A stretch of DNA of 64,000 bases from Ga0077560 sp046330435 (GCA_046330435.1 JAXLST010000005.1:466110-530109); one strand, 5' to 3'. Counted from the stretch's first letter, positions 49,717 to 58,242 are shown. Notes: generated from the letters alone by a model not told the origin. Made by a program: numbers and translations.

Positions 49717-50271
49717 TCAGCTGTGGAGGGCGAGCGCGGCCCTGCCGTACCACTCGGCGATGAGGCCGCTTCTGCAGGCGACATCGAGTCTGATCGCAGG
49801 GGTCTCGGCGTTGCGGTTCGGTCGGAGCCGGTAGGTCCCAGTACGGAGTCCGTCGGGGAACCGGAACACGATGGTCTGCGGGCCCCCGAGGCCGATGTCG
49901 GCGATGTCAAAGGCATCGGAGACGCTTCGCACGTCGCCGGGGCTTCCGTTCACCGATGCGATCAGCTGCCAGGTGGGTATCCACCGGGAGCCGTCGCGTC
50001 GGTCGAGGATCCAGACCATCCCCACCGTCCCGTCGCCGGCCTCGTTCAAGCGCACAGGGAACGACGCGGATGGCGTTGACCCCTTGGTTCCGGCGACGAT
50101 GGCCGCGTCCGACGGCTCGGATCCGAGCACGACGCAGGAATGGCGGTCGTCGATCTGGGCCCCCACGAAGATCCCGAGGCCCAGCAGCAGCACCAGCACA
50201 CCGGCGCGCGTTCTTGGTGCAAGGCGGCTCCAACGCAAGTCGAAGTACGCGTGCTGGGGCGCGGGGATCAG
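49717..50271 (-). CDS. Membrane-anchored protein, last gene of the ECF operon
   Basis: A protein of about 184 residues with one membrane helix (RAGVLVLLLGLGIFVGAQI) after a short basic cytoplasmic lead, then an outside domain (VGMVWILDRRDGSRWIPTWQLIASVNG, IGLGGPQTIVFRFPDGLRTGTYRLRPN) with a cysteine pair (SCVV and VACRSG). No ATG, GTG or TTG stands in a suitable place. A CTG at 50271 overlaps the TGA of the upstream lipoprotein (CTGA), with GAGGTG five bases before it, and is the best start. Family unknown. Confidence 0.6.
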   Translation of the reverse strand: MIPAPQHAYFDLRWSRLAPRTRAGVLVLLLGLGIFVGAQIDDRHSCVVLGSEPSDAAIVAGTKGSTPSASFPVRLNEAGDGTVGMVWILDRRDGSRWIPTWQLIASVNGSPGDVRSVSDAFDIADIGLGGPQTIVFRFPDGLRTGTYRLRPNRNAETPAIRLDVACRSGLIAEWYGRAALALHS

Positions 50272-51659
50272 CGGGACACCTCGATGCCGTACGTGCCGGC
50301 GATGCGTCCGTTGCGACCGAGGCGCCACCAGCTCACCACGGCGACCTTCGGTTCGATCTGGTCGACGCGTGCACGGTCGATGCCGCCCCCGTCGGTGTCG
50401 TTCACGGTCTCCGAGGATCTGACCCGGCCGTCGGCGGCGATGGTGGCCAGGGTCATTGTGGTGGTGCGCCCTCCACGGTCCGCGGTGGCCGGTGTGGTGA
50501 GCCACGCGGCGGTCACGGTGCCGTCGTCGGCGAGCGCGAGGTCGGCACCCCAGAAGCGCGGGGTTCGGGGCTGGTTGGCGTCCTGCACACCGGGGGGAAC
50601 GGGCTGCCGGTCGAGGACCTGCGGGTCGCCGGGGCGTCCGTCCGCGTCGATCCGGACCAGAGCGAGCTCCGAGGGGGCGTCGCCCCCTGCCCACCGGGGC
50701 ACGAGTGCCGCAGCCGATCCGTCTGGGGCGGTCGCCAGTTGCGGTGTGTTGGCGGACTGGTCCTGGCCGACCGGCGTGTCTCCGAGCCGCGTGAGTGATC
50801 CATCCGGATCTACCCTGGCGAGTTCCAGGGCTTGTGATCGGCCCGTCACCGCCGTCCAGGCGATCAGCGTCCGGCCGTTGGGGAGGGGTTTGGCATCGGC
50901 CAGCGTGAGGATCCTGCCGGCGGTCGGGAGCGTGCGGGTGGGCTGCCAGCCCGCGGCGCTGTCCCACCTGGCGGTGCGAAGAACGACGCGCAATGACCGC
51001 GCGGCGGCCGTTGTCTGCAGCCAGACGGCGGTCACCGAATCCCGCTGCGCGACCAGGAGCGTCCCGGTTTGCAGGCGGGGTGTGGTGGTCCGTTCGATGG
51101 TGCGGGCGGGTTCCCATGTGCCGTTGGCGCGGTGGACGGTGGCGGTCAGGTCTGCGCCGGCGCGGCCGATGTCCGGGTCCCAGATGGTGACCGCGTCACC
51201 GTTCCCGGCCACACCGAGGTCGAACGGTGCGAGGCCGCTGCGGCTGATGGGCGGGATGGATGTCGGGGCGGGCCAGGTGCCGTCAGCGTTGCGGGTGCTG
51301 ATCTGCGATGCGCCGGTGCTGAGGTGCCGCGCCACCCATGCGACGGTCGGTCGTCCCGCGTCGTCCACACCGGGGCTGATCCCCATGACTTGGAACCCGG
51401 GATCCGCGATCGGTTCGGGCTCACTCCACTCACCCGGTCCGGTTCGCGTCCTCAGGGTGAGCGACGCGGGCCCGGTGTCGGGCGTCGCGACGATCACGGC
51501 GTGGCCGTTGCGTGTGGCGAGCGCACCGTAGTTCGCGCCCTCTGGCGTCAGTCGGACGATGTCCCCCACCCGGGGGCCGGAGTCGCGTCCCCCGCAGCCG
51601 GTGAACACCGTGAGCGCTGTCGCACCGAGTGCGGCCATGCGAAGGGTGCGCGAGGTCAT
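50268..51659 (-). CDS. Propeller-like lipoprotein in the ECF operon
   Basis: A 463-residue exported lipoprotein. The signal peptide ends TVFTGC-GG, a lipobox with C22. The mature part repeats units such as NGHAVIVATPDTG, DAGRPTVAWVARH, NGDAVTIWDPDIG and DGSAAALVPRWAGG at about 45-residue spacing, as in beta-propeller proteins. It is related in style to the gene below it and to the chromosomal gene at 12171. It overlaps the anti-sigma-like gene by ATGA-type coupling (51656-51659). Function unknown; a surface sensor or target of the sigma system is possible. Confidence 0.75.
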   Translation of the reverse strand: MTSRTLRMAALGATALTVFTGCGGRDSGPRVGDIVRLTPEGANYGALATRNGHAVIVATPDTGPASLTLRTRTGPGEWSEPEPIADPGFQVMGISPGVDDAGRPTVAWVARHLSTGASQISTRNADGTWPAPTSIPPISRSGLAPFDLGVAGNGDAVTIWDPDIGRAGADLTATVHRANGTWEPARTIERTTTPRLQTGTLLVAQRDSVTAVWLQTTAAARSLRVVLRTARWDSAAGWQPTRTLPTAGRILTLADAKPLPNGRTLIAWTAVTGRSQALELARVDPDGSLTRLGDTPVGQDQSANTPQLATAPDGSAAALVPRWAGGDAPSELALVRIDADGRPGDPQVLDRQPVPPGVQDANQPRTPRFWGADLALADDGTVTAAWLTTPATADRGGRTTTMTLATIAADGRVRSSETVNDTDGGGIDRARVDQIEPKVAVVSWWRLGRNGRIAGTYGIEVSR

Positions 51660-53245
51660 GGTCCCTCCGGCGATCGGGTGTAGGCGACGATCTGCTCACC
51701 CCCGGGCGTGCCGCGCGAGGCAACCGCAACGGCGGTGCCATCCCTGCCGGCCGCAACGCGGGACCGCCCGATCATCCAGAAGGCCGCGGTGGTCGTGATG
51801 GGTGCCTTGGCGGGCGCGGCCTGCCCCGCCCGCCACGTGAAGGCGGTGATCCCCAACACCTCCGGTGGCACGGTGATCACCCGTCCGGATCCGTCGGCGG
51901 TGATCGGTGTGCCCTGGCGCGACTGAAGGGCGACGGTCCCCTGGGTGAGTTGTCCGAGGTCGCGGGCGGGGCCGGCGAGCGGCAGCCTGGCCGCGTGGCT
52001 TGTTCCTCGTGGTCCGCCGAAGAAGGTTCCGGGTGCCTGCCCCCACACCGCGAGGGCGGTGCCGTCACCCGTGGTGGCGAGACCGGGGGCGCCGACCGTC
52101 CCATCCGTGGCCGTGGCGAGTGTCTGCGGCCTGGACCACTCCTGTTCGGACAGAGCCGCCCAAGCGAGCGCCTGGTGGCCGCCCTCGGGCGCGTTCCACA
52201 TCGCCCACGCGCGGCCGCGACGGTCGATGGTGACCACCGGGGTGTCGCCGTTGAAGGTCGCGGGCCGGTCCAGCTCAACCGGGCTCGTCCACCCCCGTGC
52301 GGTGCCGGTGGTCACCATCACGGCATTCCTCCGTGAGGCGTCGCCGGTCGGGTTGACGGCATGCCAGATCACCGCGCGGTGCCCGTCCCGTTCGACCGAC
52401 AGGCTCAGCCGCCAGGGGGCCGCGCCATTGGTGGCCCGCATCCTGACCGGGGCCGCCCACCGGCCGTCGCCGTCAGTGCCGGCCACCTCAAGGGAGTTGA
52501 GTCGCGCCCAGGCGACGCTCACTCGGCCCTCGGCATCCGCACCGGCGGCCAGTTGCTGCATGTCCCCCTGTCGCGAGGTGGGCTGCGACACGGTCCGGAC
52601 CGGACCCAGGGCACCGCTCGCGAGATCGATGCTGCGCGCCGCGATCACGAACTGCACGCCGGCCTTGCGGCGCAACGCTCCGAACTGGCGGCCGTCCGGA
52701 CCGACCAGGGGCAAGGTCTCCCAGCGGCCACCGCGGCGCTCGCGCCAGATCACCTGTCCGTGACCGTCCGGTGCGACCGCAACCGCGGGGTCCGTTGCCC
52801 GCTCGGCGGTGCTCGCCACCCGCACGGGCTCCCAGGCTCCACCGGTGGAACGGGTCCGTATCTCGATGCGACCGGCGCGCACCCACGCCACCACTGCCCG
52901 ACCGTGGTCATCGACGCCCACGACCGGCTCGGGGTACTCGTTCCGGAACCGCACCGACAATGGCTCGGCGCGACTCCAGGACCCCGAGGGCTGGTCGGCC
53001 ACTCGAACCGTGTCGGTGCCACCGGACCGCAGCGCCACGACGGCGGTCCCCACGGCGGTGCCGGCCGCAAGCACCGCACCGGCGAGCAGAGCGACGCCCC
53101 GGCGGCGTCCCCCGAGCCAGCCATAGGCACCGCGCGCTCGCGACTCCTCGAGGCCGAGACGGGTGGCAAGTCGCTCGCGGGTACCCTCCGGCGGGGTCAG
53201 ATCGGGCCGCGCGTCGCGGAGGCGCCGTTCCAGATCAGCGTGCAT
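51656..53245 (-). CDS. Membrane protein with propeller-like domain, probable anti-sigma factor
   Basis: A 529-residue single-pass protein. Residues 1-48 are cytoplasmic and charged (LERRLRDARPDLTPPEGTRERLATRLGLEESRARG), a helix at about 50-72 crosses the membrane (GVALLAGAVLAAGTAVGTAVVAL), and the outer part has repeats like DDHGRAVVAWVRAGRIEIRTRSTGGAW and DRRGRAWAMWNAPEGG. The start lies within the end of the sigma gene (11-base overlap), the usual place for an anti-sigma factor. The outer domain would be the sensor. The cytoplasmic part is short and lacks a zinc HxxxCxxC motif, so the anti-sigma role rests mainly on context. Confidence 0.7.
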   Translation of the reverse strand: MHADLERRLRDARPDLTPPEGTRERLATRLGLEESRARGAYGWLGGRRRGVALLAGAVLAAGTAVGTAVVALRSGGTDTVRVADQPSGSWSRAEPLSVRFRNEYPEPVVGVDDHGRAVVAWVRAGRIEIRTRSTGGAWEPVRVASTAERATDPAVAVAPDGHGQVIWRERRGGRWETLPLVGPDGRQFGALRRKAGVQFVIAARSIDLASGALGPVRTVSQPTSRQGDMQQLAAGADAEGRVSVAWARLNSLEVAGTDGDGRWAAPVRMRATNGAAPWRLSLSVERDGHRAVIWHAVNPTGDASRRNAVMVTTGTARGWTSPVELDRPATFNGDTPVVTIDRRGRAWAMWNAPEGGHQALAWAALSEQEWSRPQTLATATDGTVGAPGLATTGDGTALAVWGQAPGTFFGGPRGTSHAARLPLAGPARDLGQLTQGTVALQSRQGTPITADGSGRVITVPPEVLGITAFTWRAGQAAPAKAPITTTAAFWMIGRSRVAAGRDGTAVAVASRGTPGGEQIVAYTRSPEGP

Positions 53246-53765
53246 CGGTCACTCCCAGCCGCTCACGCAGTTCCTCAAGGGCCCGCCCCAGACGGGACTT
53301 GGCGGTTCCAACCGGGACGCCCAAAGCGTCCGCGGCCTCGGTGAGGCTCAGGTCCAGCCAGTAGACGAGCGCCACGATCGCCCGCCGTTCGGGCGCGAGC
53401 TCTTCGACCGCCTTCCGCAGCTCCGGCTCCGGCGCAGCCGCCTGTATCTCTGAGACCAGGTCGTCCGGCAGCGGCTCCTGGGGCCGCGAGCGGCGTGACA
53501 GGTCGATCGCCCGGTTGGTGGCGATGCGCAGCAGCCAGGTGCGGACACCGCTCCTGCTCTCGAAATCACCGAGCGCCCTGAACGCGCGCTCGAACACGTC
53601 CTGGGTCAGGTCGTCGGCCGCCTCGGGCGTCCCGGAGAGCGCACGGGCGTGACGCCACACGGCCTCCCAATGGCGGCCGAACAACTCCGCGCGGGCCTCC
53701 CGAGAGCCGCGGTGGGCCGCGGCGATCAGATCGGCCTCAGAGGCGGTGGACGGATTCACCCTCAC
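53235..53765 (-). CDS. ECF-type RNA polymerase sigma factor
   Basis: A 176-residue sigma-70 family factor with only regions 2 and 4. Region 2: ELFGRHWEAVWRHARALSGTPEAADDLTQDVFERAFRAL and RSGVRTWLLRIATNRAIDLSRR. Region 4: LAPERRAIVALVYWLDLSLTEAADALGVPVGTAKSRLGRALEELRERL. It should direct transcription of its own operon: a canonical ECF promoter ends three or so bases before the GTG at 53765. Located inside the integrated island. Confidence 0.93.
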   Translation of the reverse strand: MRVNPSTASEADLIAAAHRGSREARAELFGRHWEAVWRHARALSGTPEAADDLTQDVFERAFRALGDFESRSGVRTWLLRIATNRAIDLSRRSRPQEPLPDDLVSEIQAAAPEPELRKAVEELAPERRAIVALVYWLDLSLTEAADALGVPVGTAKSRLGRALEELRERLGVTDAR

Positions 53766-53774
53766 ACCGATCTA

Positions 53775-53800
53775 GACGCACGAGGTGGCCGAGCGGTTCC
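53775..53800 (-). promoter_or_regulatory. ECF-type promoter of the sigma operon
   Basis: On the minus strand GGAAC (53800-53796) is followed after 17 bases by CGTC (53778-53775), the consensus of many ECF sigma factors. Transcription would begin about 53768-53765, at or next to the GTG start, giving an essentially leaderless mRNA. This predicts positive autoregulation. Confidence 0.7.
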
Positions 53801-54006
53801 CGTCCCTCGTGACAGTTCGGAGTGCCTCCCGAACGCCGCTCGCGAAGGCCCAGGAACACGCCGCACACGATGGGTGCATATGTGTGTCCCGGAATGTCCG
53901 TCCCTCGCTGAGGCGTCGCTGGGTCCGGCGAGGGCGAGGCGCGACCGGTGCTCAGGGGTACGGGAAGACAGCGCGCGGAGATCCTCGCTGGGCTCACCTC
54001 GTGGTG

Positions 54007-54396
54007 TCAGGTCACGAGGAGCGCGACGACCGCCACGAGCACTCCCAACACACTGCCCACGGAGCCCAGCGTGTCGACGCACTGACGCGGTGATCCGAAG
54101 AGACCAACGGTGTTCGCCTGCCACCAAGAGCTGAACCGCCGCCCGGGCGCCGGCCGCCACGAGAGGAAGAGCGCGCTGAGCTTCTGTCGCTTGTGCTGCT
54201 GGAGATGGCACGCGCCGAGCAAGCCGCGGGCGTTGTTCCGGCACGCCTGCCCGTTGCGAATGCTGGCCCGGCAGTCGGCGGGACTGATCCACAGGAAGTA
54301 CGCGCCTCCGAGAAGACAGATGGAGAGCACGACCAGCCACGGGAGGCCATAGAACCCAAAGAGAAGGCTCCCTGCCACCAGCGCGAGAAGTCCCAT
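54007..54396 (-). CDS. Small membrane protein with cysteine-rich centre
   Basis: A 129-residue protein with two N-terminal helices (GLLALVAGSLLFGFYGLPWLVVLSICLLGGAYFLWI), a central cytoplasmic or outer loop with DCRASIRNGQACRNNARGLLGACHLQQHK (three Cys and two His, as in small zinc-binding loops) and a C-terminal helix (SVLGVLVAVVALLV). Similar Cys-Arg-Asn-Gly loops occur in unnamed actinobacterial membrane proteins. Function unknown. It lies alone between the sigma operon and the excisionase gene. Confidence 0.65.
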   Translation of the reverse strand: MGLLALVAGSLLFGFYGLPWLVVLSICLLGGAYFLWISPADCRASIRNGQACRNNARGLLGACHLQQHKRQKLSALFLSWRPAPGRRFSSWWQANTVGLFGSPRQCVDTLGSVGSVLGVLVAVVALLVT

Positions 54397-54542
54397 TGCT
54401 GCTACTCGAAAAGGCTACGTGACGCAAGCGGGCGGTCGCCAAAGCGTCGGCGCTTTTTCGACTCTGGGGACTTCAGCACCCTTGGCCGAACGGCAACGCC
54501 GGGACACTCCGAAATTCGGCTCACGCTGACCGTTCACAAGCG

Positions 54543-54782
54543 ATGGGTGTTCTGCGGACTGGGATCGCTACGAAGACGTCGGCACAGGCGACGCCGCGAC
54601 TCGCGCTGACGCCCGATCAGGCGGCTGAGGCGCTGGGCGTGAGCCGCGACACGCTGGAGCGTCACATCCTCGGCGAACTCCGTGTGGTCCGACGCGGTCG
54701 AAGGATCCTCATCTCCGTGGCGGAACTGGAGCGGTGGCTCGACGCGAACTCCACCGCCCTGTTTGGGTCGCGGCGTGGCTGA
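54543..54782 (+). CDS. Excisionase-like helix-turn-helix protein
   Basis: A 79-residue DNA-binding protein with a MerR/AlpA-type winged helix: LTPDQAAEALGVSRDTLERHILGELRVVRRGRRILISVAELERWLD. Such proteins are typical recombination directionality factors of integrases or DNA-binding adaptors. It overlaps the integrase start by 8 bases. The ATG at 54543 precedes the conserved fold by about 20 residues. Confidence 0.85.
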   Translation: MGVLRTGIATKTSAQATPRLALTPDQAAEALGVSRDTLERHILGELRVVRRGRRILISVAELERWLDANSTALFGSRRG

Positions 54783-55896
54783 GGGCATTCGCAGGCGCGT
54801 CGGGCGCTCGGGTATCGCGTCGTACGAGGCGAGCGTCTGGGTCGCGGCGGATGCACGACGGATCAGGCGGACGTTCCCGACCCTTGCGGCGGCGAAGGCG
54901 TGGCGGGCCGACGCCGTGCTTGCGGTACGGCAGCAGCGCCTTCGGGGACCGTCGGGAATCACGCTTCGCGAGGCAGCCGGCGATTGGCTCCGGGACGCGC
55001 GGTCGGGGATCGCGACCACGCGCGGCGGGACGCTGTACAAACCGAGCGTGATCCTGAGCTACGACCAGGTGCTCACCCTCCGCGTCCTGCCGCTGCTGGG
55101 AGGGTTGCGACTGGAACAGATCAGCCGCACCGGAATGCAGGAGCTCGTGGACCGATGGGCTGCGGAGGGCCTGTCGGGTTCGACGATCCGGAACACGCTG
55201 ATGCCCGTGCGCGTCATCTTCCGGCGGGCGCTTCGTCGCGGCCTGGTCGCGATCAACCCCTGCGATGGACTGGAGCTTCCGCCTCCCTCTTCACGCCGAG
55301 AGCGGATCGTCGGCCCGGCGGAGGCGGCCGAGCTGCTGCGTGTCCTCCCGCCGTTCGATCGGGCGCTGTGGTCCGTCGCACTGTTCGCCGGTCTTCGGGC
55401 CGGTGAGATGGCGGCGCTGCGCTGGTCGGACGTCGAACTCGCGGGCGGTCGGATCCGCGTCGAGCGGTCGTGGGACCCGAAGACCCGCAACTTCGTGCTC
55501 CCGAAGTCGCGCTCGGGCCGGCGTTCGGTTCCCATCGCGGGGGTGCTGAGGGACGAACTCGTCGAGTGGCGCATGACCAGTCGCGGCTCGGACGATGACC
55601 TGGTCTTCGCCCGTGGGAATGGCGTGCCGTTTCGCCACGAGACGGTGCTTGGCCGGGCGAAGACGGCGTGGAGGAGGTCCGGACTCGAACCGCTGGGACT
55701 GCACGAGGCGCGTCACACGGCGGTGTCGCTGTGGCTCGCCGCCGGCATCAACCTGCGTGCCGTGAGCACCTACGCCGGGCACTCGTCCGTTGCCTTCACG
55801 CTCGACCGGTACGGCCACCTGATGCCGGACGATCAGCAGCGTGCCGTGGGGCTGCTGGACGCGTTCATCGAGCGGTCAAATGCACGCGCATCCTGA
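54775..55896 (+). CDS. Tyrosine-type site-specific integrase
   Basis: A 373-residue phage-type integrase. An arm-binding N-terminal part (GIRRRVGRSGIASYEASVW) and SAM-like core-binding domain (TLREAAGDWLRDARSG) precede the catalytic domain with R208 (FAGLRAGEMAALRW), K244, H310 and R313 (LHEARHTAVS), H336 (YAGHSSVAFT) and Y346 (RYGHLM), the full set. It inserts the island in tRNA-Ser(CGA). The GTG at 54775 overlaps the excisionase-like gene; a longer frame from 54682 lies within that gene. Confidence 0.95.
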   Translation: MAEGIRRRVGRSGIASYEASVWVAADARRIRRTFPTLAAAKAWRADAVLAVRQQRLRGPSGITLREAAGDWLRDARSGIATTRGGTLYKPSVILSYDQVLTLRVLPLLGGLRLEQISRTGMQELVDRWAAEGLSGSTIRNTLMPVRVIFRRALRRGLVAINPCDGLELPPPSSRRERIVGPAEAAELLRVLPPFDRALWSVALFAGLRAGEMAALRWSDVELAGGRIRVERSWDPKTRNFVLPKSRSGRRSVPIAGVLRDELVEWRMTSRGSDDDLVFARGNGVPFRHETVLGRAKTAWRRSGLEPLGLHEARHTAVSLWLAAGINLRAVSTYAGHSSVAFTLDRYGHLMPDDQQRAVGLLDAFIERSNARAS

Positions 55897-55943
55897 TGGA
55901 CCCTGATCCTCAGGCCTTCCGGGGCGGGCACTAGAGTCACCAC

Positions 55944-57410
55944 ATGCCGGAGGTGCTCGACGGCCCGCTCGCGAAGCGGCTCATTGCCCAGCTGCTCAAC
56001 AGCGAGAACGAGTGGATCGAGGCGAAGACTTCCTGGTTCAACGCTCCAGGAATCGGCAAGTACGTGTCTGCTCTCGGCAACGCGGCGCGCCTGGCCGGCC
56101 AGCCCTACGGATACCTGGTTTGGGGTGTCGACAGCTCGGGGGCCGTCTGCGGTACATCCGTCGATGTGACGCAGACCTACGCGAACGAGCCCTTCGAGTT
56201 CTGGTTGCGTCGTCGCATCCAGCCGGACGAGCAGGAGGTTCGGTTCTTCGAGGGCGAGATCGATGGGAAGCGACTCGTGGTGATGTCCGTCGCGGCGGCG
56301 GGTCGGGTGCCGGTTCGCTTCGACAAGTCCGCCTTCGTGAGGGTCGGGTCTGCCACACCACCGCTCGAGTCGCGCCCAGACCTTGAACGCCGGCTCATCC
56401 AGGCCTTGGCGGAGGCGGCGCCCGAGGCGCGGGAGGCGTTGGGGAACGCTCGCACGGAAGAAGTGATTCAGCTGATCGACGTTCCTGCGGCGCTCACCCT
56501 CCTGCAGGAGCCGGTCGCAGGAGACGACGAAGCGGCGCTGGAGCGGCTCGCCAAGTGGAACGTCCTGGACGCGCTGGGCGACGGGTATTGGTCGATCCCC
56601 TGGAGGGGCGCGATCCTCTTCGCAAGGCGCCTGTCCGACTTCGGCCCGGGACTCATGAGGAAAGCTCCGCGGACGGTCTTCTACGAGGGGAACGACCGGG
56701 TCCGTGCCCGCTCGGAGCAGGAAGGCGGCAAGGGGTATGCGCTCGGCTTCGCGGGGCTGGTCGAGTACATCGCCAACCGCCTGCCGCGCAACGAGCACCT
56801 ACGAGGCGTCTTCCGTGAGGAGGTACCGGTGTTCCCGGTCGAGGCGCTCCGGGAGCTCATCGCCAACGCGCTCATCCACCAAGACCTCGCCGTGACCGGT
56901 GCCGGGCCGCTCATCGAGGTCTTCGACGGTCGGATCGAGGTGACCAATCCCGGGGCGCCGCTGGTCGACGTGAACCGGCTCATCGATGAACCGCCGAGGT
57001 CCCGGAACGAACGACTGGCCACGCTGATGCGCCAGATGCGTGTCTGCGAGGAACGCGGCTCCGGCATCGATCGGGTCGTCTCATTCGCCGAGGCCGCGCA
57101 GCTTCCCCCACCGAACTTCGCGTCGAAGAGTCAGAGCTTCGTCGCGACCATCTTCGCCCCACGGCCGTTTGGCGAGATGACCTCGGAGGAACGGGTCAGA
57201 GCGTGTTACCAGCACGCCAGCCTCAGGTGGGTGGCCGGGAACCAGACGATGACCAACGCGACGTTGAGGACCCGCTTCGGGCTTGCCACGGACCGGGCGC
57301 CACAGATGAGCCGACTGATCTCAGATGCCGTGACCGCAGGACTCCTGAAGCCGGCCGATCCAGCCAACCGGTCCCGGAGCCAGGCGGCGTACGTTCCGTT
57401 CTGGGCGTAG
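55944..57410 (+). CDS. AlbA_2/Schlafen-domain ATP-binding protein
   Basis: A 488-residue cytoplasmic protein. Residues about 20-130 form an AlbA_2 (Schlafen-like) domain: ENEWIEAKTSWFN, YVSALGNAARLAGQPYGYLVWGVD, VMSVAAAGRVPVRFDKSAFVRVGSAT. About 280-400 is the GHKL-type ATP-binding half (FPVEALRELIANALIHQDLAVTG, IEVFDGRIEVTNPGAPLVDVNRLID, EERGSGIDRVV), and the end is a winged helix. This architecture occurs in putative transcription regulators and in several anti-phage systems. It is island cargo beside the integrase. Its activity here is not known. Confidence 0.85.
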   Translation: MPEVLDGPLAKRLIAQLLNSENEWIEAKTSWFNAPGIGKYVSALGNAARLAGQPYGYLVWGVDSSGAVCGTSVDVTQTYANEPFEFWLRRRIQPDEQEVRFFEGEIDGKRLVVMSVAAAGRVPVRFDKSAFVRVGSATPPLESRPDLERRLIQALAEAAPEAREALGNARTEEVIQLIDVPAALTLLQEPVAGDDEAALERLAKWNVLDALGDGYWSIPWRGAILFARRLSDFGPGLMRKAPRTVFYEGNDRVRARSEQEGGKGYALGFAGLVEYIANRLPRNEHLRGVFREEVPVFPVEALRELIANALIHQDLAVTGAGPLIEVFDGRIEVTNPGAPLVDVNRLIDEPPRSRNERLATLMRQMRVCEERGSGIDRVVSFAEAAQLPPPNFASKSQSFVATIFAPRPFGEMTSEERVRACYQHASLRWVAGNQTMTNATLRTRFGLATDRAPQMSRLISDAVTAGLLKPADPANRSRSQAAYVPFWA

Positions 57411-57511
57411 ATCCTTTTCCACGCGTTTGCGTCGTCCGGCCTCGAGGGCGGCAGAAGGCACCGTTTTCCAGGGCAAGTCCAGTCCCTGATCCTTTTGCGC
57501 GTGTTTGCATC
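57410..57511 (+). repeat. Direct repeats beginning GATCCTTTT
   Basis: Two 24-base copies at 57410-57433 and 57488-57511 match in 20 positions; both start GATCCTTTT and share GTTTGC near the end. They lie at the island's right end just after the AlbA gene, the first copy overlapping its last codon. They could be integrase arm sites or regulator sites. Confidence 0.55.
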
Positions 57512-57572
57512 CGTGGTCGAGCTACGGCGCGGTGGCTCCGGCAAGCACGGCTGCGAATGACCACGGGAACGG

Positions 57573-57974
57573 CTACAGGCTGCCGCTGAGTTCGTAGACG
57601 AGGTACCGGTCCGCCGAGAGGCGGAGGAAAACCAGCGTCGTGCAGCCGGACGCGGAAGGATCACGCTGTCTGACAGCCTGCTCGGTGGTCTCGGCGAGAA
57701 GGTCGTGGGATCGAATGGGCGGCACATGCCCGACGACCACCGGCTCAGCGCGCGTGAACTTCCGGATCTGTCGGAGCGTCTCCGGTTCTCCGGGGCCGCG
57801 GTCGTAGTCGCGGCCGCACCAGTGGATCCTGGGCGGGATGCTCTCGCCGGGCCAGAGGTGGTAGGTCGCCCGGTACGAGACTGCCCACCCGCTCGCCGCA
57901 ACGAGGGCAGCAACCACCACCAGGCGGAGGGCCCACCGGCCGGCGGCGCGCCCGGTTCTGGATGCGGGGCTCAC
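57573..57974 (-). CDS. Small membrane-anchored protein of the island
   Basis: A 133-residue protein with an N-terminal membrane anchor (WALRLVVVAALVAASGWAVSY) and a polar outer domain with IPPRIHWCGRDYDRGPGEPETLRQIRKF, PVVVGHVPPIRSHDLL and SGCTTLVFLRLSADRYLVYEL. Two cysteines may pair. The GTG at 57974 is preferred; sequence upstream, open to 58091, lacks coding bias and reaches into the region next to attR. No family recognised. Confidence 0.6.
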   Translation of the reverse strand: MSPASRTGRAAGRWALRLVVVAALVAASGWAVSYRATYHLWPGESIPPRIHWCGRDYDRGPGEPETLRQIRKFTRAEPVVVGHVPPIRSHDLLAETTEQAVRQRDPSASGCTTLVFLRLSADRYLVYELSGSL

Positions 57975-58116
57975 GCTGGCGAGTCTTCCATACCCACCTC
58001 CGAGACCCGCGGGACACGGCCTTCTCAGGGGCTCACTGACGCGAGAACTGACGCAACCGCCTGCGCGCGCAGCGCAGATCTCCCAGCCCATCGCGTTTCG
58101 GCGTCACACTCCCGCT

Positions 58117-58178
58117 GTCTCGAAAACCGTTTCGGGCGGTTCCGTCCGACGGGGGTTCAAATCCCCCCCTCTCCGCTC
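58117..58178 (+). repeat. attR: right 62-bp direct repeat (tRNA-Ser 3' remnant)
   Basis: An exact copy of 49114-49175 that lacks the 5' part of the tRNA. It marks the right border of the island. The hairpin just beyond it is the original chromosomal tRNA terminator. Confidence 0.95.
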
Positions 58179-58179
58179 C

Positions 58180-58219
58180 GCGGGCCGGGAATGCGATGTC
58201 CATCGCGCTCCCGGCCCGC
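58180..58219. terminator. Original tRNA-Ser terminator beyond attR
   Basis: GCGGGCCGGGA at 58180-58190 pairs with TCCCGGCCCGC at 58209-58219 with an inner GCGA/TCGC. It also lies 24 bases past the cheW stop and can end that transcript. Confidence 0.7.
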
Positions 58220-58242
58220 AGTGTTCTCACGGCCGGACGACG

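Larger units (their letters stand above)
49114..58178 (+). mobile_element. Genomic island integrated in tRNA-Ser(CGA)
   Basis: About 9 kb bounded by perfect 62-bp repeats, one completing tRNA-Ser(CGA) and one a leftover 3' tRNA fragment. Inside are a tyrosine integrase with an excisionase-like gene, an ECF sigma operon, a Schlafen/AlbA ATP-binding gene, membrane proteins and several short repeat families. Codon use in parts (integrase, AlbA gene, 54007-54396) is less strictly G/C at third positions than the flanks. No capsid, packaging, relaxase or replication gene was recognised, so it is an integrative island or satellite rather than a full phage or conjugative element. Confidence 0.93.

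Noticed and set aside
49114..58178. Complete prophage or conjugative element
   Set aside because: Apart from integrase and excisionase-like genes no capsid, terminase, lysis, relaxase or type-IV secretion gene is recognisable.
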